A DNA stretch of 64,000 nucleotides from the NCBI RefSeq assembly GCF_008831285.2, contig NC_045149.1, forward strand, positions 3,649,500 through 3,713,499, given 5' to 3'. The stretch comes from Nymphaea colorata. Its lineage: Eukaryota > Streptophyta > Magnoliopsida > Nymphaeales > Nymphaeaceae. Below are positions 1 to 11,607 of the stretch, piece by piece. The position numbers were made by a program, and so were the translations under genes. Each line of letters starts with the position of its first letter. Positions within the stretch are counted from its first letter, which is position 1. Under the pieces are notes generated by a model. It saw only the letters and a program-made list of their open reading frames with translations, did not search any database and was not told the origin of the DNA.

Positions 1-1375
1 AGACTTCTCCCCCTGAAGAGAATTCTCACCAAAATAGAAAGCATGTTCAAGGAAAGTGACATCTTTGGTAACATAGGCACAACCAGTGGAAGACACTTGT
101 ACCCTTTTTGAGTGGGAGAATAACCTAGAAATACGCCCTTAATAGACCTTAGATCAAGCTTTTTAATATGAGGACTATGATTGTGAATAAAGCAGACACA
201 ACCAAAAACTCTGGGTGGAAGAGAGAAAGGTTCACGACTCCCCGGTAACATAGAATGAGGCGTCTGCCCATTCAACACATGACTAGGCATATGGTTGATA
301 AGATACGCATTGGTCAACACAGCATCCCCCAATACTTTTTTGGAACATGACGTTGAAAAAGAAGAGTCCGAGTCATATTCAATAACTGGCGATTCTTTCG
401 TTCAGCAACTCCATTTTGAGGAATATAATTACATGAAATCTCATGAACAATTCCCTTTTTTCGAAAGAAGCTATCAACAGACTGGCACGTATATTCACGA
501 GCATTGTCAGAGCGAAAGGTCTTAACAGATGCTCCATATTGAGTTTCCACATAAGTAATGAAAGTTTCTTTGACAGTAGGAACTTCACTACGGTCTTTCA
601 GCAAGTAAACAACGGTGTTCCGAGAACAATCATCTATAAAGGTGATAAAATACTGAAAACCATGACAAGAAGGAATTCCCGAAGGCCCCCACACATCAGA
701 ATGGATCATGGCAAACACATCGTTAGAACGATGGATAGACACAGGCTATGAAGCCCAAACATGTTTGGCCAGGTGACAGACATCACAAGACACCATAGTC
801 ATACTCATATCTAACCTGGAACACAGATCAGGAAATAACTGTCTTAGAATTCCAAAAGGAAGGTGTCCAAGGCGCTCATGCCAACGCATAATCGATTGAA
901 GGGAGTCCTCTCTACTCTTCGTTGTTTTGCTGGCGGCTGTCATGAGGGTAGTAGCGGCACACATAAGTAAATGATATAGCCCTTCAGAAAACAAACCAAT
1001 CCCAATCCTCTTCTCTGTCACCAAGTCCTGCAGAACACAGTGGTCAGCAGAAAAAATAAGTTCACAATTCAACTCTTTTGTAATCTTGCTAACCGACAAG
1101 AGGTTGAAGGGAAGATGAGGAACATGTAGAGCATTGTGGACTAAGAACTTATTTAAAAGTGAGAGACTCCCTTTTCCAGCCACAGAAATAGAGGAACCAT
1201 CGGCAAGAGACACTCGTTCCTTTTCCGACGAAAACTTATACTCATGAAAAACCTTAAGATCACCAGTCATGTGGTGGGTAGCACCACTGTCAATAATCCA
1301 CTCCCCCATATGAGAATCCGCCGCCACGTCGGGTTCACCAAAGCAAAAAAGGCCTAACAAAGAAACAGACACAAA
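1..1375 (-). pseudogene. Copia pol fragment (protease, pre-integrase, integrase core), broken
   Basis: On the minus strand this reads as the middle of a Ty1/Copia polyprotein. The aspartic protease motif DSGATHHMTG lies near 1290. The GAG-pre-integrase zinc-binding segment (MRWHERLGHL, then CDVCHLAKHV) lies near 880-760. The integrase core (HSDVWGPSG, FIDDCSR, DNAREY, QNGVAERKNR) lies near 700-370. The frame is broken by a stop near 743, a shift near 330 at the end of the QNGVAERKNR block and another near 90, so it cannot make a full protein. Reverse transcriptase and RNase H would lie left of position 1 and are not seen. The protein resembles the intact copy at 42068-46369, so it is the same broad Copia lineage. 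No start codon is assigned because the frame begins inside the polyprotein. Confidence 0.9.
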
Positions 1376-1863
1376 GAAGGAACAGCAAACGACAACTGGG
1401 AACAGCAGACGGGACGATATTGGGTGGTGACGCAGGGAGCAGACAGATCAGTGCGACGGATCTCCACGGGCTTCACGGGCAGGAAGAGAACAACAGCAAC
1501 CGGCACACACCAGACGACCACAAACAGCAACGGAGCACAAAATGGTGGGCGACGGTGAGCGCTGAGCGATGGACGATGCTAGGCGCTGACAGATGCTGAG
1601 CGGTGGGGACTTAGGGCGACGGCAAAGAAGGCGGAGCTGGGCTACACTGGCGATGGAGCACGACGGGCGTGAGCTGGGCAACGATGTTGGGCTGCAGCCA
1701 GAAACCAGCAGCAAGAGTAGCCGGAATCGACAGCAACAATGGAAGCAGCGGCGACAACGGCGGCGACAGCAACAGTGGCGGCGGCGGAACAAGAGCAGCG
1801 AGCGATGGAAGGGTCAGGGGCCGAAACTTCACGGTCGGCAAAAAATTTCACAAACTAGTCACG
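1376..1863 (-). other. Copia leader; gag region missing
   Basis: Only about 590 bp separate the primer-binding site from the protease motif. The related intact element at 41400 needs about 1450 bp for leader plus gag. What remains is a GC-rich, CAG/CGG-rich leader with no gag zinc knuckle. I infer an internal deletion of gag. The short frames in this stretch are low-complexity artefacts. Confidence 0.6.
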
Positions 1864-2127
1864 GCTCTGATACCATGTAGAAACAGTAAAAGCGACGGAA
1901 CGAGAAACGAACACAGATGTAACGTGAAAAACCCCTCAACTAGAAGGAAAAAACCACAGGTGAGGAGGACTGGTGCCCACTAGCAACTAGACACTCTCTC
2001 TCATAAACTTTCTTTCATACCAAAAAATTAGGGTTACCAAGATATAAGTAGAGCCTCAATAGGCCTAAACAGGAGCACACACTGGATCGGGTCCAGACCC
2101 AGACCCGTACATTAAAACACGTCAACA
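1864..2127 (-). repeat. Copia 5' LTR with primer-binding site
   Basis: On the minus strand the LTR runs from TGTTGACGTG (at 2127) to ...TTTCTACA (at 1876), 252 bp with TG...CA ends. The sequence TGGTATCAGAGC follows at once (1875-1864) and is complementary to the 3' end of initiator tRNA-Met, the usual Copia primer site. The partner 3' LTR lies outside the window, so no TSD can be tested. Confidence 0.85.
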
Positions 2128-2769
2128 CTGTCTATAGTTCTAAATATTTTTAACTTTTTCCGTTCATGGATTAGTGAACAGTTCGTTAACTTTTTCTATT
2201 CATGCATCACTCTGGATGGTGTAACTTTTAGTTTTCTTTTCCATAGTTCTAACTTCATACAATCGTTTACTTTTATTATATATAATTGCTTTGTCTATTA
2301 CTCTTTTTTATTGCATTTAAGACATTAAGTATCACGAATTGGCTGCTTGTGTAAATCATTTAGCCAATTCTATTTATTATGTGCTCTTATTTCACTTTTA
2401 TGATTTTGTTCATTGGCACCATTTAGTTAACCCTATTTGGGCATGCAATGTCTACTTAATTATGTCCTAGTGGTTCCTAATAGACTGACCCCAATTCCTT
2501 AATTGCTTAGGGATAGATCCAAGAACAACTCTTAAGTTGAGAAATGCTTAACTCAATTGTGTGCTGGTGGCCCTAATTCCTTGAGTTAATCATGTAAGAA
2601 TTTAGGTGAAGCCTTAAAAAGATTGAAATCATAACACAATTAACTTTTCAATAAAATGATTTTCCTCAAGAAAAAGTGAGATTTAGATTTTATTATTTTA
2701 ATGACTGGTTCAGGTGCTTGATATGCATGATGGGTTGATACTTCACTAGACATTAAGAGGGAAGACAAA
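2128..2769. other. AT-rich stretch, nothing recognised
   Basis: No coding frame, terminal repeat or RNA gene was recognised between the Copia LTR and the hAT relic. The sequence is AT-rich and low in complexity. Confidence 0.5.
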
Positions 2770-4020
2770 ATGCCTAGAGGGAAGAATCCATTTTGGTCAC
2801 ATGAAATTTTAATTTATGAAGGGAAGTTGATTTGCAACTATTCTTCTGAGCAACATGTAGGAGGAATTTTACTCGATTTAAGTACCACTTGTCTGAAATT
2901 CTATGTCACAATGTTGCTCCATGTCCTAATGTACTTGAAAATAACAAGCAAATGGCAATTAAAGCTTGTAGATCTATTGATGAAAGACCCACGAAGAAGG
3001 GGAAAATGCAAAGTGGAAGTGGATCACAGTTAAGTGTCGGTTTAAGGCATGATCAAGAAGCTAGCAAAGGATCATACTGATAAGCTCCTGTTTAAACTTT
3101 AAAACTACTATAATGAACAACTTACTTTCCAACTTGCTTTGATCAGTAGATTTCAAGAATTTCGTTGTTGTTACCACCAACTTAGGCCCAGGATATATTC
3201 TCCCAAGCAGTGAAACAAGAAGGCAAAAACTATCAGGTGAAACAAGGAAAGATGCTCTATTATATGTTGATGAAATGAAGAAAACATGGTCACTGTGTAG
3301 ATGCATGGTCTAATATTTGAAAAGACACAACTACAAACAGATCCTATATAAACTTGTTGGTGAATTTTCCAATAGGCACCATATTTTGGAAGGCAAAGCA
3401 TAATACAAAGAGGTCCGAAAAATGCAGATTTTATAGTTGACTGTTTATCTTCAGTAATAAAAGAAATTGAGACAAGAAATGTTATACAAATTGTTACAAA
3501 TTACAAAAGGGCTAAATAAACTCTTGAAGAGAGATATCCAAATACTTTTACCACATCTTGTGCTGCCCATTACATTGACTTAGTGCTTGAAGACATTGAT
3601 AGTTTAAAAAGCAAGTATCATGAGCAAAGTAAAGAAATTGTTAAGTTCATATATAATAAGCAGTATAATAAGAACTCATACAAAGGGAAAGGAGTTGAGG
3701 AGGCATAGTGTGACTAGATTTGCTTTTCATTTTATTTGTTTGGATTCTATCTTAAAACAAGAAGAAAACTTGTGTTTATGGTGGCCTTCAATGAATGAAG
3801 ACATATAAAAGAAACTGAAAAAACAAAGGAACTTACAAACCTTATTCAAAATCAAGACTTTTGGAGAAAGGAAAGATAAATAATCAGGTTTGTTGAACCA
3901 TTAGTGAGGATATTGAAGATGTTAGATAGGAAGGGCCACTATGGGTTATTTATATGAGGTACTTGATAGAGCTAAAGAAGCTATAAAAAATGCAAGCAAA
4001 GACGAAAAAGAAAAGTAGAT
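2770..4020 (+). pseudogene. hAT-family transposase relic
   Basis: Scattered frames recall a plant hAT transposase in the right order. A BED-finger-like start (PFWSHEILIYEGKLICNY) lies at 2780-2840. The central RNase H-like block (IVTNYKRAK, ERYPNTF, CAAHYIDLVLEDI) lies at 3490-3600. KFIYNK, VTRFAF and LKQEENL follow at 3640-3770, and RILKMLD near 3905-3925. Stops and frameshifts occur throughout. It is a different and more decayed copy than the hAT at 30810-34240, whose transposase has the same blocks. No terminal inverted repeats or TSD were found, so boundaries are approximate. Confidence 0.65.
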
Positions 4021-4233
4021 GATATGAAATGGACAAAGAACAAATGAAGAAGATGACTCTACTTCACCAGATGAAGATCAAGAATTGATATGTTCTTTCT
4101 TGAAGACAAGAATGACTTGCTTTTTGTTGTAAAGCCATGAGCATTGTAAACTGTTGTTAGTTGTGCACATGTTATTACTTGTGTATCCGTCAGACTGCTT
4201 GTTTCAATTTTCTACTTTTTATTTGTTGCTTAC

Positions 4234-4474
4234 TGTTAGCCGCCGGCTAATAAAGATGCGATAAAACTCATACACGACACACCTCCGAATTAGGGCCAAA
4301 AAACTCCTCAGCACGTGAGAGGGCCCATGTCATTGAAGTCGTGATATCCTAATACAGTATCAGTCCCTTTTTATAAAAGGGAAAATGGGTCGCCTGCTCC
4401 TAAGACCTAACCCATACCATATTCCTGTGCCCTATGCTAGTACTAATAAGACTGTTCAGGGTCAGAGGCTAACA
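4234..4474 (-). repeat. Gypsy 3' LTR
   Basis: A 241-bp repeat that begins TGTTAGCCGCCGG and ends GAGGCTAACA on the plus strand, with TG...CA ends. It matches the split 5' LTR at 7419-7587/11514-11607, with scattered substitutions and small indels. The TSD CTTAC lies immediately to its left. Confidence 0.9.
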
Positions 4475-5650
4475 TTGCCCTTCCCTTAACCAACACCTTG
4501 TCCTCAAGGTGTGAACTCAGGAAATTGTTGTTGTATCGCAACAGGTTGGGAGCTTTTGGTCCTTGCCATTCCACCAGCCAGGCTGTGCAAGGTTGACTTG
4601 ACCTGTAAAATTTCTGCTGAAGCACTTGGAATGAAAATAGTTCTCTTGAAGGAATACTTGGCAGTGGGCTGACTGCAACATCTGGCTCATCTCTAGAATA
4701 GCAAGCCTTCAAGCGGGAGACATGAAACACATCATGAATTGATGAACTCTTCGGAAGCTGTAGCCTGTAGGCCAATTTCCCAATTCTTTCTATCACCTTA
4801 AAGGGGCCCGAATACCTTGCAGACAATTTATGGGTTCCTACTGATCAATGCTGGACCCTTCTTGCAGGAAAATTCTTCATGTAGACCTACTGGCCTATCT
4901 CATATTCTTGGGAACAATGCTTTCTATTGTACTGCCTTGTCATCCTATTATGAGCAGCTGCCAGCCTGTTTTCTTCCATCTCTACTCCTCGTCTGGAAAT
5001 GGTGTGACCCAAATAGGCCACCTGGTCACAACCAAACACGCATTTTGAAGCTTTAGCATGTAGTCAGTGCTCCTTTAATATTTTTAGATCCAACCTCAAA
5101 TGCTCTTGATGTTCTTCCTTACTACTGCTGTAAATAAGTATATCATCAAAAAATACCAAAATGAATCAACTAAGGAAAGGATGGAAATGTGGTTCATGAG
5201 GGCTTAAAAGGTGGCTGGCGCATTTGTTAACCCAAAGAGCATTACTTTAAATTTGTAATGGCCTTCATGGGTTTGGAAAGTTGTCTTCGCCTCTTGGGAA
5301 CGTCCACATTGGCCATCCTGATTTGATGATACTCAGCCCGAAGATCTAGCTTGGAACATACTTCTGCCCCTTGTAACTTGCCCAACAATTCCTTTATAAT
5401 TGGTGTAGGATACCGGTTCTTGATGGTGACTGCATTAAGTGCCCTGTAATCCACACAAAACCTCGACGTTCCATCCTTTTTTTGGACCAACAATGCTGGA
5501 GAAGAGTAAGGGCTTCGACTGGGCTGAACCACTCGTTCTGACAACATACTTTTTATGAGTTTTTCTATCTCCATTATCTGAATGTGGCTGTATCTATAAG
5601 GTTTCAAATTGACTGGTCTAGACCCAGTTTCTAATTTGATAAGATGGTCG
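4443..5650 (-). pseudogene. Gypsy pol: reverse transcriptase fused by deletion to integrase C-terminus
   Basis: Minus-strand reading from 5610 shows the RT fingers and palm: QKKDGTSRFCVDYRALN, then [14 protein letters not shown] near 5330. The catalytic motif FFDDILIYS is at about 5150-5125 in another frame. The RT end (KCVFGCDQVAYLGHTI) lies near 5045-5000. Within about 20 codons the sequence becomes the linker before the integrase C-terminus (YEIGQ). It then runs into ARYSGPFKVIERIGKLAY, VFHVSRLK and a chromodomain-like end (TAWLVEWQG). The stop at 4443 lies inside the 3' LTR. RNase H and the integrase catalytic core are absent, removed by one internal deletion. Frameshifts and a stop near 4900 add to the damage. 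Confidence 0.85.
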
Positions 5651-5809
5651 AATTCACAACGTAGGGGTAACCCAAGGTCTCAAAGACAGTAGCATATTCA
5701 GCCAAAATGGCACGTAAGAAGGCGGGGGCTTCTAATTTGGATGTGGTCTGTTGCTGTGGACTGCAAGATTTAGCAGACGTTAGAGAAGATGCAGCCCTTC
5801 CTCTTAATC

Positions 5810-6440
5810 TTCTTCATGTGTGTGTCCTCCTATCCAGTAAAAATTGCGTCGGCTGGGCCTGTATGCATTTTTCTCCATCTGCCGCCTTAAAGGTCATTGT
5901 CATGGTGGTGAACCAAACCTTCCCCAGCTGCTTCAACCACTGAATTCCTAAAACCAAATCAGATCCTCCTATAGCTAGGGAAAATAATTCCACCACAAAC
6001 CCCTGGATCTCGATTTCTTCTTTTGGGCAGCATCATTTACACCACAGCGACTTGCCGTTGCCAACCACCACTTTAAATTCTGATTGCTCAATTATTGTAC
6101 AGCCACATACCTTGGCAGTCTTCTCCCCAATGAAGTTATGTGTCGACCCCATGTCGACCAATATGCTAACAGTCCTCCCCTTTACTCGACCTTCAACTCT
6201 CACCATTTGGGGAATGATGTCGCCCGCTAGGGCATTAAGAAAAGTTTCTGAAATTAATTATTCTATACTGTCCTCAGTCCCCTGTTCTATGCCCTCTTCT
6301 TCCTCCTCCTGAAAAGTATCCTCAAACTCGTCTACTAAGTACATATTCTGCTTTTTACAAGCATGTCCTGGGCCCCATTTCTCGTCAAATTGAAAGCACA
6401 ACTGTGTGTTCCCTGATCTGCTCTGGACTTAGCCGCTTGA
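5810..6440 (-). pseudogene. Gypsy protease and gag zinc-knuckle region, broken
   Basis: Minus-strand reading gives a retropepsin-like segment (VSILVDMGSTHNFIGEK near 6180-6130; GSDLVLGIQWLKQLGKVWF near 5965-5910). This is typical of plant Gypsy elements, although the usual D-S/T-G triad here reads D-M-G. Upstream, near 6400-6350, a zinc-knuckle-like segment (CFQFDEKWGPGHACKK) has lost one expected cysteine (CFQF rather than CFxC). Stops separate the parts. It lies between the gag frame at 6841-7401 and the RT at 5242-5607. Confidence 0.75.
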
Positions 6441-6840
6441 CAACACTTGTTTGTTTCCTGTGCCTTCTCTGGGTGCTAGCTGAGCCTCGAACGATGCTGG
6501 CTGGGCCTCACGTAGGTCTCTTGTGACTGTGGGGTTTCTGTTCGGCAAATTTCTGCTGGTCCTACTCTCCCTCCAACCGTTGAGGAGTCTGCTCAATTTT
6601 TTCTCTCTGATTCTTGCCAGCTCGAAGGCTTCTAAGAGGCATTGGGTCTGGCTGCTTGCACCTCAATGCGATACTCCTCCTTCAATCATCCTACGAAGGT
6701 GCCAATCAAGGTCTCGACAGGCCACCTACTCACCATATTGCTTACCTCCTCAAATTCTGCTTGATATTCTATCACCTTCCCTTTCTATTTGATTTTAGAC
6801 AATTCAATGTTATAATCTAAGTAGGCCGAGGGCCCAAAAC

Positions 6841-7401
6841 TCACCTTGAGCACCTCCACGAAAGCCCTTCATGGCAGCTTCCCTTGCTATGTGATGATCC
6901 ACCTGTACCAACGTATCGCTGGTCCTTCCAAGTGAACAGCAGCATGCAAGACCCATTGATCTGACGCAATTTTCTGGCAATCGAAATACTGTTCCACTCT
7001 AAATACCCAACTGATGGGATCCTCTCCATTAAACTTGGGAAATCCATCCTAGGAACCTTCATATACCCCATCGTCTCTCCATTGCTCGTAGGCAAGCCTA
7101 CAGACGCACTGTTGAGAGGCTGCGTACCTATTGCCGCCGGTTCATGCTGAGGTGTGGAAGATTCTGGTTGTCCACGACGTGATCCTCCTGTCTCGCCGGC
7201 TGCCCTGTTAATGACTTCCCGCCAGAGTGTCATCATCTCCTGTTGTCCCGATTGCATCTCCCTCTCTATGTCGCTAAGTCGTTGTTCTAGTTCCCCACTA
7301 CTCTTTCCAACTCCTTTCAATCTCCCACCAATCACGTGACGATCAGCCTCTGCCTGCTTGCGCAGAGCTTCCACTGAAGCCAACACTCCTTTGGTGGTCA
7401 T
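6841..7401 (-). pseudogene. Gypsy gag N-terminal part
   Basis: An open minus-strand frame of 186 codons starts with ATG at 7401, just inside the primer site. The N-terminal half is charged and coiled-coil-like (MTTKGVLASVEALRKQAEAD), followed by a Pro/Gly-rich stretch. RMDFPSLMERIPSVGYLEWN then resembles the start of the retrotransposon gag domain. The frame is lost after about 140 residues, leaving a non-homologous tail. The rest of gag continues in other frames toward 6440. By position and motif it is the Gypsy capsid gene; it is not intact. Confidence 0.75.
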
Positions 7402-7403
7402 CT

Positions 7404-7587
7404 GACTCTGATACCAAATGTTCGCAACCGGCTAATAGAGTTGCGATAAAACTCACACATGACACACTTGACCTAATTGACCTCTGAATTAGGGCCACAA
7501 ACCTCTCTCAGCATAAGAGAGGGAGTCCATGTCATTAAAGTCGTGATATCTTAATACAGTATCAATCCCTTTTTATAAGAGGGAAAA
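7404..7587 (-). repeat. Gypsy 5' LTR, first segment, with primer site
   Basis: The LTR starts at 7419 (TGTTCGCAACCGG) and is interrupted after 7587. The adjacent minus-strand sequence TTTGGTATCAGAGTC (7418-7404) is a tRNA-Met primer site. It aligns with 4234-4400 of the 3' LTR. Confidence 0.88.
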
Positions 7588-7757
7588 TGTAATGAGCGAC
7601 GTTTTGGGCAGTTTAGGCTCAACCAAGGTCCAGACCTGGACCCAAATTCCACTCGCGTGAAGAGGAAGGCCCGACACTGGGCTCTCCCTCTTCGTCTCTC
7701 TCGCTGGTTCGAACTTGACGCAGAGGAATAGGGGGTGGAAGGAGCAGCGGCAGCAGA

Positions 7758-8353
7758 GGTGAAGGGCGGCGGCGCTAAGGTAAACCCCTCTCGACTTCTC
7801 TCTATCTCTTCTGTCTTCTCCTTCTTTCTCACCCTTTGCTCTCTCTCCCCGCATCTTTGCTCTTCTCCTTCTCTGTCCCAAGTCCTCTCGTGGCGGCAAA
7901 GGTGAAGGGCGGCAAAGCTGAGGTAAGCCCCTCTTGATTTCTCTCTGTCTCTTTTGTCTTCTCCTTCTTTCTTGCGCTCTGCTCTCTCTCCCGCATCTCT
8001 ACTCTGCTCCCTCTCTGTCCTGAGTCCTCTCGCCCTACTGTCTCTCATCGTCCCTCACCCTCTACTCTCTCTCCCGCCAGCCACCTCTCACCTTCACTGT
8101 CTCTCATCGTCCCTCGCTCTCTGCTCTCTCTCTCCCACTAATGTTCTCTCATCCTCACCATCTCTCTCTCGACCCTCTCTCACTGACTCCCCTTGGTCTC
8201 CCGCACTCTTCCCCTCTCACCTGTCCTTTTTCACACCCCTGTTTGTCTCTCTCTCCCGCGTCTCTCATCGACTCCCCTTGGTCTCCCGCATGCTTCCCCT
8301 CTCACCTGTCTTTTTCACAACCCTGTTTGTCTCTCTCTCCCGCGTGTCTCTGT
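7758..8353 (+). repeat. Tandem repeats, pyrimidine-rich, inside solo LTR
   Basis: A 143-bp unit beginning GGTGAAGGGCGGC is present twice (7758-7900 and 7901 to about 8035). A second, about 85-bp unit beginning GACTCCCCTTGG is present twice (8185-8269 and 8270-8353). The strand is strongly CT-rich. The long open frames here (for example 7954-8445) are composition artefacts. Confidence 0.8.
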
Positions 8354-8794
8354 TCAACCGAACCATCTCCCTCTCAACCGAATGCTCTCTTCTCTCATTA
8401 GATCTCTCTTTCGCTCTCTCTTTTGTTCATTCCCACCCTCTTTGATGTCGTTGGGTTGGATTGCAGTTAAAGGAGTACATCTTTCCCCTCCTACCAACAA
8501 ATAGGTTGTGTTGGAGCGATGACAACATATGACCTTAGCCGTTTGGGGATCGGTCGAGCGTTTGGGGTGGCTACCAGGGACACTAGAGCAGCTAGGACTC
8601 TAAAAGACGGGTGAGCGAGTTCTAAACGAGCCTATTTTTTCTAATGTTTTCCTTAAGTGCATGAATAATTAATATTTGAGCATGCTAGATTCAAGATTAA
8701 ATGATTTAGGATGCACGATAGAGATTTTATTACATGAGAGGAAAGACTAGGACTGCTTTCGAGGGGTGAGGATCTATGTATACTTTGTTGGATG

Positions 8795-9424
8795 CTATGT
8801 CACATAGGTACCGGTGCGGGTACGGGTACAGACCATTTTTAAAAAACTTGGGTGCAGAGGTACGGCCGTACACACACATGCACATACATATATATGTCAA
8901 AAAAATTCAAACAGAATAACAGATTCGCAAATATATATATCAAAAAAGTACAAATAGAATAACATATTCATAAATCATAATCCAAAATTTATCATTTTTG
9001 ATTCTCATTCTCCTCAGTCGCAAATTTACTGCTCAACTGAAGCCGAAGAAAATCACGCGTGTACAGAAGCATAAACACAAACAAAAGAACAACATAAACT
9101 TTTACATAACAAGATAAAGGAGCTAACAAAGCAAAAAACGAATCTTAACACTACGAAGCAAGAATGAAGAAAAAAGAGGGAAGTGGGACATTAAAATGAG
9201 GGTTTCAAAAATTTTAACGTTAAAATGGTTTAAAAAGTTAAAATGTAAAAATCGTTAACATTAAAATCAGACAAATTTGGACTCAATCAACTTTGACCGA
9301 CTCTAAAAAAAGTCAAAAATTACCTTAGGTGCATTGACCGCACCCGGTACGGTCAACGCAGTACCCTGCCGTACCCGAGGCCGTACCCGTGTTGTACCCG
9401 TACTGTGCGGTCCGTGTGACAGAG
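8795..9424. mobile_element. Non-autonomous hAT-type MITE, copy 1
   Basis: A 630-bp insert with ends CTATGTCACATAGG and, reversed, CTCTGTCACACGG. It is flanked by a perfect 8-bp duplication GTTGGATG (8787-8794, 9425-9432). Both subterminal zones carry many short copies of a GGTACGGG/CCGTACCC motif. It has no coding capacity. The 8-bp TSD and the motif-rich ends point to a hAT-derived element. Relatives are at 27425-28231 and 50170-50452. Confidence 0.85.
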
Positions 9425-11513
9425 GTTGGATGCCACAACACGTGGGGAGGGAGAACGGATGTTGCTTTGTAGGTCAAATTTACGGTTTGGAGGAAAGACA
9501 AAACATTCAAGTCATTAGGATCCGAATGTACACAAGAGTGCGAAGGAAATACCATTTTTTAGGTGATTTGTTTGATATATGGCTATATGCTATTGCTAGT
9601 GAAATAGTACAATACCATCTTTGGATTGCGAATGGGGAAGTAAAATTACAAATGGTGATGCCTCAAAAGGGTGTTAGGCACCTATTGAGTGTCTGATTTA
9701 TTGATGATATGTCTAAGGATGCATTTGGGAAGGTTCACGCTTAACGACCTCTTAAATATGAAAAAAACTTGAAGAAATGTTCTACAGGCTGATTCAACCG
9801 ATCGGCATCTACTCGAGTCAATGACCTATGCCTCAATCATCTTATTTCTTACCTAAATAAACTTTAAAGCGAAATGAATGAAAAACTTGTCACTTTAAGT
9901 TTTTACAGGTGCACCGAGCACGTCGAGTAGACCTTGAGCGACAGGATTTGAAGCTTGAGGCAATTTTAGGTGTTTGTAGTGACACTCGATAGGTATGGCA
10001 GCATTCCAGGCAAATCCCTACCTAAGGCCAAATATAGAGTGTGCTTTTCAAGATCGTTGGATCTTATGATTGTGTTTTGTTGAATGATGTGTGATATAAC
10101 ATGCTTATTGTCACATGAATGTATATATGTGATTGAATGATTATGAGATTGGTTGATTGTTTTTAAATTATTATGCGAAGGCATATGCATGCTAGAAATT
10201 ATAATTGCTTAGGACAGATTAGGTGGGGTACTGGGTCGAGTATCTCATCGACCCTGATTGTGCATTAATGAGCATCATAGCATGATATTTACATAGGACA
10301 GCTACAAGCTAATCATAGATCGAGACTACTTTCCGTGATTCGACTAAATTTTTGTATGATGTGATTGTTATGTTTGACTGATGTGAATACTATAAAATTT
10401 TCGTTTACATTGCCGTTGGGCAGTGATCCAATCGAATGAACTTGAAGAGTAGAAGTACCCATAAAGTATGATGATGGCTAGCTAAGAGTATTGACTGAAT
10501 GTGTAACCCTCTTATGGAGGCGCTTTGGGGTATGGGTGCACTCGTGGAGTGAACTAACCTCGTGTGCTAGCGGATCTTATCGTGAATATGCCCTTATAAT
10601 GATAAATTAAGAAAAACTAATTGATGAGAGGTTAGTAGGTTATGGCAATATGATTGGGATATGTCCCGCCCTCGCCACTGGTCTCGCCTGCTTAGAACTT
10701 AGGCAGTGCAAGGTCTCAGGATATCATTGTGTGATGTGGTTGGAGCCCAACCTGGGAGTCTTAAGACAGAGCAATTCTCCTTGGAATTCATACATCCATG
10801 GATGATTGCTTTACCGCTGCAGCATGGACGGATCCGTATCGTTTCGGGCCACCACGGGGGCTGTCTCCCTACTGTACGTTGTCTGTCGTGTGCACGCGCC
10901 TGTGTTTGCACCCACAAGAGCTCTCAATTCACTCAATCAAATGTAAATGAAATGAATGTGCGTAAATTGAATATGATGTGTAGATTGTGGTTATTGAGAG
11001 GTCCCTACATATTGTGGTGGACTCTCATGACAAATCTTATGATTGCATGCGCTTATCTTGATAGCATAGTGATTATGTTTTCGTATATGTTATATTATAG
11101 ATTTGAGTCCTTACCTTAGAAGGTTAGGAATTTACCTGGTTTGTTGTCATACTGCGAAGGCTAAGCCTTGTGTTGTTTACCCTTTTAAGGTTTTAGCGGA
11201 CCTGGGATAGTAGGTTGATCAGATGGCTCCACTCACATCCTACTGGGAAGATTTTGGGTCTATAGTCATGCATCATGTTTTGGTCTTCTTGATGTCTTGT
11301 TTTGGTTAGACATCAATGTTATGGTTTTGGGGGCATTTTTGTCAAGTCATTGATAAATATGAAATCTTTGTATGAACTGAATTTGCTACATAATGGAATG
11401 TTTACCCCATTGTCATTTTGCTTTGCATAGCTCCTTTTTAATTGTTGTGTCTTTGCACCTCGACTTGTTACGTTTAAAAAAAAAATTGGGGTTAAAAAGG
11501 TCAGGGTGTGACA

Positions 11514-11607
11514 GAAAATGGGTTGCCTGCTGCTAAGACCCAACCCACACCTTATTCTTGTGCCCTATACTAGTACTAATAAGACTGTTCAGGGTTAGAG
11601 GTTAACA
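11514..11607 (-). repeat. Gypsy 5' LTR, second segment
   Basis: This resumes the LTR interrupted at 7587 and ends GAGGTTAACA at 11607, followed by the element TSD CTTAC. It matches 4380-4474 of the 3' LTR. Confidence 0.9.

Larger units (their letters stand above)
7588..11513 (+). mobile_element. Long solo LTR (copy 1) with a nested MITE
   Basis: The insert starts TGTAATGAGC and ends GGGTGTGACA, and is flanked by perfect 5-bp duplications GAAAA (7583-7587, 11514-11518). It splits the Gypsy 5' LTR. It has no coding domain, and its 3' half aligns along its length with the second copy at 52817-55770. The shared blocks include CACGTCGAGTAG, GGCAGCATTCCAGGCAAATC and GGTTGATCAGATGGCT. The orientation relative to transcription is not certain, since TG...CA ends are symmetrical. 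Without the MITE and its TSD the unit is about 3.29 kb. A solo LTR left by LTR-LTR recombination of a large Gypsy element is the simplest reading; a coding-less LARD-like element is the alternative. Confidence 0.85.

Noticed and set aside
1864-1875. tRNA-Met-like sequence as a tRNA gene
   Set aside because: Only the 12-18-base primer complement is present here and at the other LTRs; no cloverleaf.
7954-8445. 163-codon Ser/Leu/Pro-rich frame
   Set aside because: It is a by-product of CT-rich tandem repeats in a solo LTR, with similar frames in two phases and no domain.
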